A DNA stretch of 64,000 nucleotides from Holdemanella biformis DSM 3989 (lineage in GTDB: Bacteria > Bacillota_I > Bacilli_A > Erysipelotrichales > Erysipelotrichaceae). Both the position numbers and the translations under genes were made by a program. This document shows positions 53,447 to 61,879 of the stretch, one piece after another (positions within the stretch are counted from its first letter, which is position 1; each line of letters begins with the position of its first letter). The notes under the pieces are model-generated. The model saw only the letters and a list, made by a program, of their open reading frames with translations, was not told where the DNA came from and ran no database searches. The stretch is taken from assembly GCF_000156655.1 (NCBI RefSeq), contig NZ_DS996842.1, forward strand, positions 252,641 to 316,640, given 5' to 3'.

Positions 53447-53640
53447 AAACAGAAATAGGAAGAATGACGTTTTTTTTCACTGACTCAAAGGTCTAAAAAG
53501 AACCACGTCATTTCTTCTCTAAGACTTTATTCTCATTACATGCCTGCAAAAAGAAAAAGCCAGGAATATTATATCCTGACTTGAATACCATGAATAACTA
53601 AACAAACAGTTGATTCTCTTTCAATAGAAATGATTCTTGA
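53447..53640 (-). ncRNA. Candidate bridge (guide) RNA region of the IS110 element
   Basis: The 190-base non-coding segment upstream of the transposase start is where IS110-group elements encode their bridge RNA. It has suitable pairing: AATGACG with CGTCATT enclosing about 35 bases, and CAGGA / TCCTG (53555-53575 region). Guide loops cannot be assigned without the element's boundaries and target. The position is established for the family; identity here is inference. Confidence 0.45.
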
Positions 53641-53706
53641 TCTGTTCATCTACATTATACAATTCTATATTAACCAGAATACTTTTCTTCCTGGTTTCAT
53701 AATACG

Positions 53707-53730
53707 AAAAGAACTAGATTCCTCTAGTTC
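53707..53730 (-). terminator. Terminator of the Spx/ArsC-like gene
   Basis: Minus-strand GAACTAGA / TCTAGTTC with loop GGAA, followed by TTTT; overlaps the last codons of the gene. Confidence 0.7.
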
Positions 53731-54164
53731 ATACTTGCCTGTTCTCTACACTTACCACAAACTGAATAATTTGGACAAGCATCTGTACATGCATTGTCGA
53801 CAACCGTTCTTAATTGAGCTGGCATCATTGTCGTGATCTCATCATCATCATATCCAACCACAAGACTTTTTTCAGATAAAAGAATCGGCCTTTTTAAAAT
53901 CGATGGATTTTCCTGAATCAAAGATACAAGTTCTTTCATTGAATAATCATCAATATCCTTTTTTAAAGCCTGAAACGCTTTTGAACGAACCGAAATAATA
54001 TCTTCCGTTCCATTTTCACATCGCGACAATAAATATTTAATTTCACTTTCCTTCAATAATGAAGTAAAAATATTTTTTTCAATAAATTCAATTTGGTTGT
54101 CTTTTAACCATTGTTTTGCCTTACGGCAACTCGCACAACCTGGAGAAGTATATAAAATTACCAT
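53724..54164 (-). CDS. Spx/ArsC-family protein with extra C-terminal cysteine cluster
   Basis: Thioredoxin-fold protein of the ArsC/Spx group, 146 residues. The N-terminal CxxC (SPGCASCRKAKQWL, Cys10 and Cys13) is the redox switch of Spx-type regulators, which bind RNA polymerase alpha under disulfide stress; RPILLSEKSLVVGYDDDEI matches the family middle. Unlike standard Spx (about 130 residues) it ends with four closely spaced cysteines (CTDACPNYSVCGKC), which could bind zinc. Whether it is a true Spx is uncertain. ATG 54164 was chosen for GGAGG 8 bases upstream; ATG 54182 is alternative. No terminator separates it from the IS110 element other than the hairpin listed. Confidence 0.82.
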   Translation of the reverse strand: MVILYTSPGCASCRKAKQWLKDNQIEFIEKNIFTSLLKESEIKYLLSRCENGTEDIISVRSKAFQALKKDIDDYSMKELVSLIQENPSILKRPILLSEKSLVVGYDDDEITTMMPAQLRTVVDNACTDACPNYSVCGKCREQASMN

Positions 54165-54267
54165 AATAATTGCCTCCTTCAACTAATTATATCATATTAC
54201 TAGGTTTAAAATAAATAGTTGTATCTATTATTTATATGTGCTATATTCTTCTCTAGTGAGGTAAAAA

Positions 54268-54825
54268 ATGGAAAAAGCTATTCTATCTAGAATTAATTTA
54301 AAAACATTAGATACAAATATCGCATATGATTATTTTGAAACAATTTCAGATTTAATTGATACAAAAGAAGTTCAAGATTTAAAAAAATGCAGCCAACACT
54401 TAGCTACATCCCGCTTTCAACATTCATTGAATGTTTCCTATTATTCATTTTTGATTTGTAGAAAATTCGGACTCGACGCCTACAGTGCAGCTCGTGCCGG
54501 TCTTTTACACGACCTATATTACTATGATTGGAAAACCAATGACAAACGTCCCTTAGAAGGAAATCACGCCAAGATTCATCCAATCATCGCTCTAGAAAAC
54601 GCAAAAAATATTACAATAACCAATCCAACCATTGATGATGCCATTTTACATCACATGTGGCCACTAAAGACAAGTCATCCAAACACAAGTGTTGGATGGA
54701 TCATTCAAGCTGTAGATAAATTTTGTGCCATTACAGAAATGGGACACCAATCCCTATTTAGAGCAAGTCGTTCAAACAATTTATTAAGCTATTGCATTCT
54801 ATTTACATTCTTATTGACAATATAG
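54268..54825 (+). CDS. HD-domain phosphohydrolase
   Basis: Metal-dependent HD-superfamily protein of 185 residues. Visible: RFQHSLNVSYYSFLI (first His), LLHDLYYYDWK (HD pair near 80), HAKIHPIIALENAK, and IDDAILHHMWPL followed by GWIIQAVDKFCAITEM (last Asp). The pattern fits the YedJ/RelA-like small HD hydrolases that act on nucleotides or phosphates; the substrate is unknown. Weak ribosome binding site GTGAGG. It is alone on the plus strand and convergent with the PHP gene over a shared terminator. Confidence 0.85.
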   Translation: MEKAILSRINLKTLDTNIAYDYFETISDLIDTKEVQDLKKCSQHLATSRFQHSLNVSYYSFLICRKFGLDAYSAARAGLLHDLYYYDWKTNDKRPLEGNHAKIHPIIALENAKNITITNPTIDDAILHHMWPLKTSHPNTSVGWIIQAVDKFCAITEMGHQSLFRASRSNNLLSYCILFTFLLTI

Positions 54826-54853
54826 GCAGCTAGATCATCTAGCTGCCTTTAAT
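54825..54853. terminator. Bidirectional terminator between HD and PHP genes
   Basis: Eleven-base arms GGCAGCTAGAT / ATCTAGCTGCC around one base, then TTTAATTTTT on the plus strand; it begins at the stop of the HD gene and overlaps the last codons of the convergent PHP gene. Confidence 0.85.
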
Positions 54854-55728
54854 TTTTCCTTAAATTGTTCTAACCATAAAGAACCATCTTTTTCTAAACC
54901 ATACTCACCCATTTGAATACTTGGCTTTTTCTCCCCATGAAAGTCACTTCCACAAGTAATCAATAAATGATGTTCTTTGGCAAGATTTTCATAATATACA
55001 TTCTGTTCTGGCGTATGATAATTACTATAAGCTTCAATACCATCCACACCAGATTCCAATAAGATTTTTAACATCTCATCGTTTTTATAAAAAGTAGTAA
55101 AAGGATGTGCAACAATCGCAAGCCCACCTGCTTCATGAATTTTTTGTACCGACTCTAAAAAATCAGGCATAGGTACATATACAAACAAGTCCGATCCATA
55201 TTGACATTTATCCCAAAAGAAATTCACAGGAGCCGGATCACTTCTTTTACCGCCAGGAATATAATCCTTAAAATCTGGAATATCTTGATAACGAGGATCA
55301 TTAAACATATGTGTACACATCACAAACCATGGATTTTTACCATTCGCCTCTTTTAATATCGCCTCTTCATCAATTTCAACCCCATATTTCGCACGCAATC
55401 GATCACAACGAGTTGAAAATGCATTTCTAGACTTTACTTGCGTTTTTTCTAATAAATTTTGAAAATAATCATTATCTAAATCAATACCATACCCAAGTAA
55501 ATGCACATCTGTATAACCAATGCTTGTTGAACACTCAATAGCTGGAATCACTTCTATTCCAGCTTCATTTCCTAAGCGAATCATTTCCTTTACACCACTA
55601 ATACAATCATGATCACTAAGAGCAATGGTCTTTAGCCCTTTTTCTTTAGCGATTTCAATCAATTCTTTTGGCGTGAATTGACCATCGCTCGAATAACAAG
55701 AATGCATATGCAAATCAAATCTATTCAT
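54835..55728 (-). CDS. PHP-domain phosphoesterase (TrpH/YciV-like)
   Basis: Metal-dependent phosphoesterase of 297 residues. The PHP motifs are in order: DLHMHSCYSSDGQFTP (near 5-20), ALSDHDCISG (near 36-45), IPAIECSTSIG (near 61), IVAHPFTTFYK (near 208) and CGSDFHGEKKP (near 263). Relatives hydrolyse 3',5'-nucleoside bisphosphates or RNA ends (RNase AM); the exact substrate is inferred. It is last in the leftward mraY-murD-uppP-PHP unit, 9 bases after uppP. Confidence 0.9.
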   Translation of the reverse strand: MNRFDLHMHSCYSSDGQFTPKELIEIAKEKGLKTIALSDHDCISGVKEMIRLGNEAGIEVIPAIECSTSIGYTDVHLLGYGIDLDNDYFQNLLEKTQVKSRNAFSTRCDRLRAKYGVEIDEEAILKEANGKNPWFVMCTHMFNDPRYQDIPDFKDYIPGGKRSDPAPVNFFWDKCQYGSDLFVYVPMPDFLESVQKIHEAGGLAIVAHPFTTFYKNDEMLKILLESGVDGIEAYSNYHTPEQNVYYENLAKEHHLLITCGSDFHGEKKPSIQMGEYGLEKDGSLWLEQFKEKLKAAR

Positions 55729-55737
55729 ACTTACCTC

Positions 55738-56553
55738 TTATAATATATAGAAAAATAAAATCACAAAAATACCAAGAATAATGCGGTACCATCCAAAAAC
55801 AGTAAAATCATGATTCTTTACATAATTTAATAAAGCTTTTATCGCAAATAAGCTGACCACAAAAGCTACAAAAGTACCTAATACCAATAAGAATAATTGT
55901 CCAAAACTAAACAATCCAACCTTCATCAAATATTTGATGACCTTTAAAAGACTTGCACCAAACATAACAGGAATGGCTAAAAAGAAGGAAAATTCACTTG
56001 CGACTGTTCTTGAACAACCACAATATAAACCGCCCAAAATCGTGGCTCCAGATCTTGATGTACCTGGAATTAAAGCCAAACATTGAAAACAACCAATCTT
56101 TAAAGCCGATTTGTAATCCAAACGCTCGATGGTTTGAATCTTTTCTTTCTTTGGATGTTTTTCTACGAATATAAAGATCATTCCATATAGAATCAAAGTG
56201 ATCGCAATCACAATATTCTTCGATAAATAATCCTCAATGATATTATCCAATAATAAACCAATGATGGCACAAGGAATTACTCCCACAATCACCTTTGACC
56301 ACAGTTGCAATGTCTGTTTCTTCTTCTTTGCTGATTTTCTTGAATCAAACGGATTCAATTTTTGCTCATACAAAACTAAAACTGCCAAAATACTACCAAA
56401 TTGAATGACAACTTTGAACACTTCAAAAAATTTAGCCGGCTCTAAAGGCCATATACTCGAGAACAAAATCAAATGTCCTGTTGAAGAAATAGGTAACCAT
56501 TCGGTAATTCCTTGAATGATACCTAAAAAGATTGTTTTAATAATATCTATCAT
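55738..56553 (-). CDS. uppP: Undecaprenyl-diphosphatase
   Basis: Membrane enzyme that converts undecaprenyl pyrophosphate to the monophosphate, recycling the lipid carrier for peptidoglycan. The 271-residue protein has about eight helices and both BacA/UppP signatures: GIIQGITEWLPISSTGHLIL (near 12-31) and PGTSRSGATILGGLYCG (near 163-179). It confers bacitracin tolerance in other species. Its start overlaps the murD end by 4 bases; MraY, MurD and UppP thus share a unit acting on the same lipid-linked pathway. Confidence 0.96.
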   Translation of the reverse strand: MIDIIKTIFLGIIQGITEWLPISSTGHLILFSSIWPLEPAKFFEVFKVVIQFGSILAVLVLYEQKLNPFDSRKSAKKKKQTLQLWSKVIVGVIPCAIIGLLLDNIIEDYLSKNIVIAITLILYGMIFIFVEKHPKKEKIQTIERLDYKSALKIGCFQCLALIPGTSRSGATILGGLYCGCSRTVASEFSFFLAIPVMFGASLLKVIKYLMKVGLFSFGQLFLLVLGTFVAFVVSLFAIKALLNYVKNHDFTVFGWYRIILGIFVILFFYIL

Positions 56554-57872
56554 TCTTCATTCCTTTTTGATGCATAATCATGAACCATCTCTTTAAAGAT
56601 TTCTCCACGAATCTCATAATTTTTAAATTGATCAAAACTAGAACATGCAGGACACAACAAGACAATATCACCCGGTTTCGCAAACAAGACAGCCTTTTCA
56701 AACGCATCCCTCATTGTTTCAACACTCACTTGATTCGAAAAAATATCTTTAAATTTATCTTTTGTTTGACCAAAAGATATACATTTCTTAACAACCGCAT
56801 CATATTGTTTCAAATCATCAAAAGAAATATGTTTATCTTTACCACCACATAGTAAGATCACATTCTTTTCAAAAGCGGATAATCCAGCACAAGCCGCATG
56901 TGTATTTGTTGCCTTTGAATCATTATAGAAACGCACATTATCGATTGTATCCACATATTCAATACGATGCTCTACACCACTAAATTCACGAATTACTTCT
57001 TGAATATTAAATAGGGAAACACCCATTAAGTAAGCCATACAACTTGCCATCATCGCATTACCACAATTGAATTCTCCAACAATTTTTAAATCGGATAATT
57101 TAAACAATTGTGTATCTTTATAATAGGCATATTGATCATCTTTATATAAGTCAACATCTTTTCTTTTTAAAGAAAAATCAATCACATGACAAGGAATGTT
57201 TTGTGCATACTTCACAACATTTTCATCATCCACATTACGAATAAAATAATCATCCGCATTTGTGTTTTCATAAATACGCATCTTACTTTCAAAATAAGCC
57301 TCTAGACTATCCATATAATCTAAGTGATCTGGCGCTAGATTTGTGACAGTCGATACATGTGGTCTAAATGTTTCAATACCTAACAATTGAAAATTACTCA
57401 ATTCCAAGGCTACATTATAATTTGTATCCGTATATTCCAAAGCCAATTCACATAAAGGCGTACCAATATTTCCAGCAACTAAACTCTTTTTTTGACGATT
57501 CAACATCTCAAATAATAAAGTTGTTACCGTTGTCTTTCCATCTGTACCTGTAACAGCCGCATAATCAAAGTTTTTCGCATAACGATATGCCACTTCAATT
57601 TCCGTATAGATTTTTGCGTTTTGTTCCACAAAATAATGAACGAAAGGAACACGATAAGGAATTCCAGGATTCTTTACAATAAACGCATATTTCTTTTCTT
57701 TTAAACAATCTGGATGACCTTCATCATATACTTCAATACCCAATGATTCTAATTCACTCTTTTCATTCACTTTATTAGAATCTGTTAAAATCACATGATA
57801 CCCATTTTTTAATAATAGTTTACTTACCGCAATACCACTACGAGCCGCACCAATAACCAATACAGTTTCCAT
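56550..57872 (-). CDS. murD: UDP-N-acetylmuramoylalanine--D-glutamate ligase
   Basis: Cytoplasmic Mur ligase adding D-glutamate to UDP-MurNAc-L-Ala with ATP. The 440-residue protein has the N-terminal UDP-binding domain (VLVIGAARSGIAVSKLLLKN), the ATP P-loop VTGTDGKTTVTTLL (near 107-120), NLAPDHLDYM, the conserved RIEYVDTIDNVRFYNDSKAT and CGGKDKHISF. It starts 1 base after the mraY stop, the usual mraY-murD order of the dcw cluster, but instead of ftsW/murG it is followed by uppP. Confidence 0.96.
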   Translation of the reverse strand: METVLVIGAARSGIAVSKLLLKNGYHVILTDSNKVNEKSELESLGIEVYDEGHPDCLKEKKYAFIVKNPGIPYRVPFVHYFVEQNAKIYTEIEVAYRYAKNFDYAAVTGTDGKTTVTTLLFEMLNRQKKSLVAGNIGTPLCELALEYTDTNYNVALELSNFQLLGIETFRPHVSTVTNLAPDHLDYMDSLEAYFESKMRIYENTNADDYFIRNVDDENVVKYAQNIPCHVIDFSLKRKDVDLYKDDQYAYYKDTQLFKLSDLKIVGEFNCGNAMMASCMAYLMGVSLFNIQEVIREFSGVEHRIEYVDTIDNVRFYNDSKATNTHAACAGLSAFEKNVILLCGGKDKHISFDDLKQYDAVVKKCISFGQTKDKFKDIFSNQVSVETMRDAFEKAVLFAKPGDIVLLCPACSSFDQFKNYEIRGEIFKEMVHDYASKRNEE

Positions 57873-57873
57873 T

Positions 57874-58854
57874 CTACATTACCCCCAAAACAAGCCCAAG
57901 AATAGCTAAGATCACACCTACAAGTCTAAAGCGAGTTACAACCTTTTCTTCAGACCAGCCACACATTTCAAAATGGTGATGTAAAGGCGCCATCTTAAAG
58001 ATTCTCTTATGTGTTTTTTTATAATACGTAACCTGTATAATTACACTTAAAACCTCTGCCACAAACACAAATCCAATGACAATCAAAAGGATTTCTTGTT
58101 TTAAAACCATTGCGATGGCCGCTATAAAGCCACCTAATGCCAAAGATCCAGTATCACCCATAAAGATCTTAGCTGGATGCTTATTGAATTTTAAATAGCC
58201 TAGTAACGCAAAGATAACCATACAAATCAAACATGCCACATTATTTAAGTCTTGAATGAATGCGAAAATCGCAAAAGGAACTAATGCGATCACCATTTGA
58301 CCTGCACATAATCCATCCAAACCATCCGTTAAGTTAACGGCATTGGTTTCTGCTGTAAACATTAAGAAAACTAAAATAAAGTAGAACCATGATAAATTGA
58401 TAGTGACATCAAAAATAGGAATCCAAATATCTGTAGTTGAATTTGTTCGGTACAAGAAGAAAAATACAACAGCTAAAATAGATTGAAGTAAAAACTTATG
58501 CGCTGGTTTTAATCCTTCATTGTTCTTTTGAACTACAATAATATAATCATCAATAAATCCAACAACACCATATCCTACAAAGGCCAATAAAATAATCATT
58601 GTGTTCATATCTAATTTGAATGGTGTAAAGAAAGAACCAATCACATACACAAGTGTAGGTACAATAATAAAGGCTAAGCCACCCATAGTCGGCGTACCAT
58701 TTTTCTTTTTATGGCTTGCCAAGCCCTCTTCTCTTTCCGTCTGTCCAAATTTGATTTTATGTAAATAATCAATCAATCCAGGCATGATGACCAACATAAT
58801 AACGAGTGTGATTAAACACATTCCAATAATCCATATATAATTCGAATTCAACAT
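57874..58854 (-). CDS. mraY: Phospho-N-acetylmuramoyl-pentapeptide-transferase
   Basis: Membrane enzyme that makes lipid I by moving phospho-MurNAc-pentapeptide onto undecaprenyl phosphate. The 326-residue protein has about ten helices with GTPTMGGLAFI, GFIDDYIIVVQKNNEGLKP (the Asp-Asp motif), NAVNLTDGLDGLCAG and the signature APLHHHFEMCGWSEEKVV. ATG 58854 was chosen for GAGGAG 8 bases upstream; an ATG at 58875 adds seven residues. First gene of the leftward cell-wall unit. Confidence 0.96.
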   Translation of the reverse strand: MLNSNYIWIIGMCLITLVIMLVIMPGLIDYLHKIKFGQTEREEGLASHKKKNGTPTMGGLAFIIVPTLVYVIGSFFTPFKLDMNTMIILLAFVGYGVVGFIDDYIIVVQKNNEGLKPAHKFLLQSILAVVFFFLYRTNSTTDIWIPIFDVTINLSWFYFILVFLMFTAETNAVNLTDGLDGLCAGQMVIALVPFAIFAFIQDLNNVACLICMVIFALLGYLKFNKHPAKIFMGDTGSLALGGFIAAIAMVLKQEILLIVIGFVFVAEVLSVIIQVTYYKKTHKRIFKMAPLHHHFEMCGWSEEKVVTRFRLVGVILAILGLVLGVM

Positions 58855-58928
58855 TCTATCTACTCCTCTTTTCAAAACACTATCATTATAACATTCTATT
58901 GAATTCCTAACAAATTTTAATTCAGGAC

Positions 58929-58957
58929 TTGAAATACAGGCTTGTTAATGGTATTAT
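58929..58957 (+). promoter_or_regulatory. rpmB promoter
   Basis: -35 TTGAAA (58929-58934), 17-base spacer, -10 TATTAT (58952-58957), 43 bases before the rpmB start, which is preceded by AAAGGAGG. Confidence 0.7.
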
Positions 58958-59000
58958 AGTTAAGCGATTGCGTAAATGAAAGAAAAAGGAGGACATTAAG

Positions 59001-59192
59001 ATGTCAAGAGTATGTGCAGTATCTGGAAAAGGTCCTTTATCTGGAAATAAACGTTCTCACTCAATGCGTGCTTCTCGCCGTAAATGGAACGTGAATCTTC
59101 AAAAAGTTCGTGTTGTAGTTGACGGAAAACCTCAAACTATCCGTGTTTCAGCTAGAACATTAAAAACATTGAAGAAACAAAACGCTATTTAA
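59001..59192 (+). CDS. rpmB: Ribosomal protein L28
   Basis: Large-subunit ribosomal protein, 63 residues, with the L28 start [20 protein letters not shown] and the following [19 protein letters not shown] single Cys remains where some L28 proteins have zinc-binding pairs, so this is the zinc-free form. It is a single-gene unit with its own promoter and a strong terminator. Confidence 0.97.
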   Translation: MSRVCAVSGKGPLSGNKRSHSMRASRRKWNVNLQKVRVVVDGKPQTIRVSARTLKTLKKQNAI

Positions 59193-59233
59193 TTTTAGAT
59201 AATTAGGATCCTTAAAAAAATTATGCATAAGAT

Positions 59234-59263
59234 AAAAAAGAAGAGATAAACTCTTCTTTTTTT
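59234..59263. terminator. Terminator after rpmB, shared with the next convergent gene
   Basis: AAAAAAGAAGAG / CTCTTCTTTTTT stem with loop ATAAA; A and T runs on both sides allow use from both directions. Confidence 0.85.
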
Positions 59264-59614
59264 CTATTTATAGAATTCTTTTAATTTTTCATTCAAACAT
59301 TTGGCAACCTTCAAGTCTTGTTTGAATTGAAAATTATATTGAATGACTGGAGATTTCGAAATATATACATATACCTTATTTCCATTTAATAATTGAATTT
59401 CAATACCCACATATACTTTTTTCATTTCAATGAAAATACTATGATTCAAAGTGCTCACTAATATCCTGTGAAAAAACATAGGTGATTTATCTTTATACTT
59501 TGCGTCTTCATATACAATTTGACTTGAAACAACATCTAAAAACGAATACTTCCCTAAACTTCCATCCAATATAGTAAATTCTTTCTTTTTCTCGTCAAAA
59601 ATAAGACTATTCAT
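59264..59614 (-). CDS. Small protein of unknown function, possibly PH-like
   Basis: A 116-residue soluble, beta-rich protein with alternating hydrophobic strands (FTILDGSLGKYSFLDVV, KVYVGIEIQLLNGNKVYVYI) and a final helix (QDLKVAKCLNEKLKEFY), a layout like a bacterial PH-type domain. I do not recognise the family. ATG 59614 was chosen for GGTGG 8 bases upstream; an in-frame start at 59626 is possible. It lies behind the GH112 operon but is separated from it by a hairpin. Confidence 0.65.
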   Translation of the reverse strand: MNSLIFDEKKKEFTILDGSLGKYSFLDVVSSQIVYEDAKYKDKSPMFFHRILVSTLNHSIFIEMKKVYVGIEIQLLNGNKVYVYISKSPVIQYNFQFKQDLKVAKCLNEKLKEFYK

Positions 59615-59654
59615 GAAAATCACCACCCTATATTTCTATTTTACCATCCACAAT

Positions 59655-59690
59655 AAGCTAAAAGTGCAGATTTCTCTGCACTTTCAGCTT
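59655..59690 (-). terminator. Hairpin ending the GH112 operon
   Basis: Long stem AAAGTGCAGA / TCTGCACTTT (59661-59684, loop of four) extended by AAGCT / AGCTT outside. The T run is short. Confidence 0.6.
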
Positions 59691-59717
59691 GGCTCTATTT
59701 ACTTTTACAGGATATTA

Positions 59718-61862
59718 TTATATTTCAAACCATTGAATTTCGCATTCCGCTAATTCAACTTCAAAACTAGAACCATCACCCTTATAAATTGTTGTAGTTT
59801 GAGGTTCATATGTATTATTTACAACACAGAAACTATTTGTAGAAGGATATACATTGACATCTACATTATAGTTTTCTGAATACCAATGTTTCATCTCATC
59901 TTCCTTATGTGCCGCAAAGAAGATGGCACGATATAAGAGTCGTACATTTTCAAAACTAAAAGGAAGACCATTCATATACACACCGCGCCCTTTTCCATAT
60001 TCATTCACGGCTAGATTTACATGCAGATCTTTTTCAGCCAAGATTTCTGTACCAGGTAGTGCATATACATTATTGATGCATTCTCCCCAGTCTTCATGCT
60101 CTAATTGTTCCGTAATAAAATGATTTGGATGCACTTCCCAATTATACTTATCTGTATGCATAGTGAAACCTAATTCTTTATCCACACCTAATACATCATA
60201 TAATGTAAAATATTTACCATTACGATTTATAGCTGTTGGCTCACCGACACCGATGAATCCACCACCTTGATCAACATAGCGACGAAGTGCTGTAATGATT
60301 GTTTCGTCAAATTCTGCACCACCACTAAAACTTGTATAGGCAGAACCAATATTCATCACAACATCCATATCCTCTAAAATGGATGGATCTTTGCGAATAT
60401 CATCAAAACTAATAAAGCGAACATCAAACGGGAATCCACTCAATGCTTCCATAACACCAGTGTATGAATAAATTTGTTTATACCAAATCGCATGATGAAC
60501 TAAATGCGTTCCCCAACGACGAAGTTCACCCCAACTATTGATAACACCCACTTTTAATAAGTTGTGTGGAACTTGTTGATTTACATGTGAATATAAAGTA
60601 CGGAATTCATCACAAACCTTTTCAATATAATCAATGAATTCTGGGAAATCCAACGCAAGTTTTAAATATCCACCATACCCAATTCGATCCACTGGACTTC
60701 GCAAGATGGCTCTTCTTGCTGTAACCCAATTGACCTTAGCTTCTTTTAATGGATCTCCATTTTCATGGAAAACATCTGGGAAGAAATAAGGTAAGAATCT
60801 TCCTTCTGTATATTTAACACCTTTAATATCTGAAATCAAACGAAGTGTAGTACCTGAACCAACCGAACCTACAACGGCATCTAATCCAATCGATTCAAAA
60901 TATTTACCAAATGGTTCTGTACCAATCCAGTGATCCCCTAAAAACATCATGGCTTCTTTTCCATATTCATGACAAATATCGACAAATTTTTTAGCCAGCT
61001 TACTCACTTCACGCTGTTGGAAATCCATAAAGTCACGATATTCCTTTGTAGGAACACAGAATGTAGAGTTATTGAATCCTTTGTTGATAATATATTCCGC
61101 TCTGAATGGATAGCCTACTTCTTTTTCAAACTGTTCCAAAATGTATGGAGATACAGAAGCACTATATCCAAACCAGTCTACAAATTTTTCTCGAGCAAAC
61201 TCATCAAATTGTAAAGTAAACTGGTGGAAGAATGTTGTAAAACGAACAACATCCACATCATCTCTTTCTTCACAGAATTTTCTGAATTTATCTAAAACAT
61301 ACTTTTGTGTTTTAGGCTGTCTAACATCATAAGTCATCTGATGCTCTTCATCTTTCCAATCATTTGTTAGAGCATTATACATATGTACTGGATCCCAGAT
61401 CACAAAAGCTAAAAAGCTTACAGTATACGCATGATATGGAATAGTTTCATGAATAATCACTTCCATTGTTTCTTCATCATAATCCCAATTTGTGACAACT
61501 TCATCTGTAGTACGATCAATCACTTCCCACCATCTATGATTGTCTTTAATGTTTGGTTTTAATTGATCTGAATAGAAATGCTGCATGATTTGAATCTTTA
61601 ATTCCGTATCACGAGCTGTCACAAAATCACTCATCAAATACATTTGTTGAATTTCATCTGGATTTGCTTTTGCCCAAGCATTATCTTTTCTTGTCGTATA
61701 ATACGTTGCATATTGTTTGATGTCCATTTTACGCAATTCTTCCGGCATATCCGTTCCATCACAGTCACGAATCGCATCGGCTTTCCATCGATTAATGATT
61801 TCAATTGTTGCATCAATTACATCAACATCTGTCGGTACAGTTACTCTGCCTGTTTCAATCAT
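59718..61862 (-). CDS. 1,3-beta-galactosyl-N-acetylhexosamine phosphorylase (GH112)
   Basis: Phosphorolyses lacto-N-biose I or galacto-N-biose into galactose 1-phosphate and GlcNAc/GalNAc, sugars of milk oligosaccharides and mucin. The 714-residue length and motifs fit GH112: GRVTVPTDVDVIDATIEIIN at the N-terminus, VRFTTFFHQFTLQFDEFARE, FMDFQQREV, MFLGDHWIGTEPFGKYF and the C-terminal GVGEPTAINRNGKYF. No signal peptide, as expected for an intracellular phosphorylase acting on imported disaccharide. It follows the ABC transporter ATPase by 17 bases in an uptake-and-cleavage operon. Specificity for LNB versus GNB cannot be read from sequence here. Confidence 0.94.
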   Translation of the reverse strand: MIETGRVTVPTDVDVIDATIEIINRWKADAIRDCDGTDMPEELRKMDIKQYATYYTTRKDNAWAKANPDEIQQMYLMSDFVTARDTELKIQIMQHFYSDQLKPNIKDNHRWWEVIDRTTDEVVTNWDYDEETMEVIIHETIPYHAYTVSFLAFVIWDPVHMYNALTNDWKDEEHQMTYDVRQPKTQKYVLDKFRKFCEERDDVDVVRFTTFFHQFTLQFDEFAREKFVDWFGYSASVSPYILEQFEKEVGYPFRAEYIINKGFNNSTFCVPTKEYRDFMDFQQREVSKLAKKFVDICHEYGKEAMMFLGDHWIGTEPFGKYFESIGLDAVVGSVGSGTTLRLISDIKGVKYTEGRFLPYFFPDVFHENGDPLKEAKVNWVTARRAILRSPVDRIGYGGYLKLALDFPEFIDYIEKVCDEFRTLYSHVNQQVPHNLLKVGVINSWGELRRWGTHLVHHAIWYKQIYSYTGVMEALSGFPFDVRFISFDDIRKDPSILEDMDVVMNIGSAYTSFSGGAEFDETIITALRRYVDQGGGFIGVGEPTAINRNGKYFTLYDVLGVDKELGFTMHTDKYNWEVHPNHFITEQLEHEDWGECINNVYALPGTEILAEKDLHVNLAVNEYGKGRGVYMNGLPFSFENVRLLYRAIFFAAHKEDEMKHWYSENYNVDVNVYPSTNSFCVVNNTYEPQTTTIYKGDGSSFEVELAECEIQWFEI

Positions 61863-61879
61863 TTTAATTCTCTCCTAAA

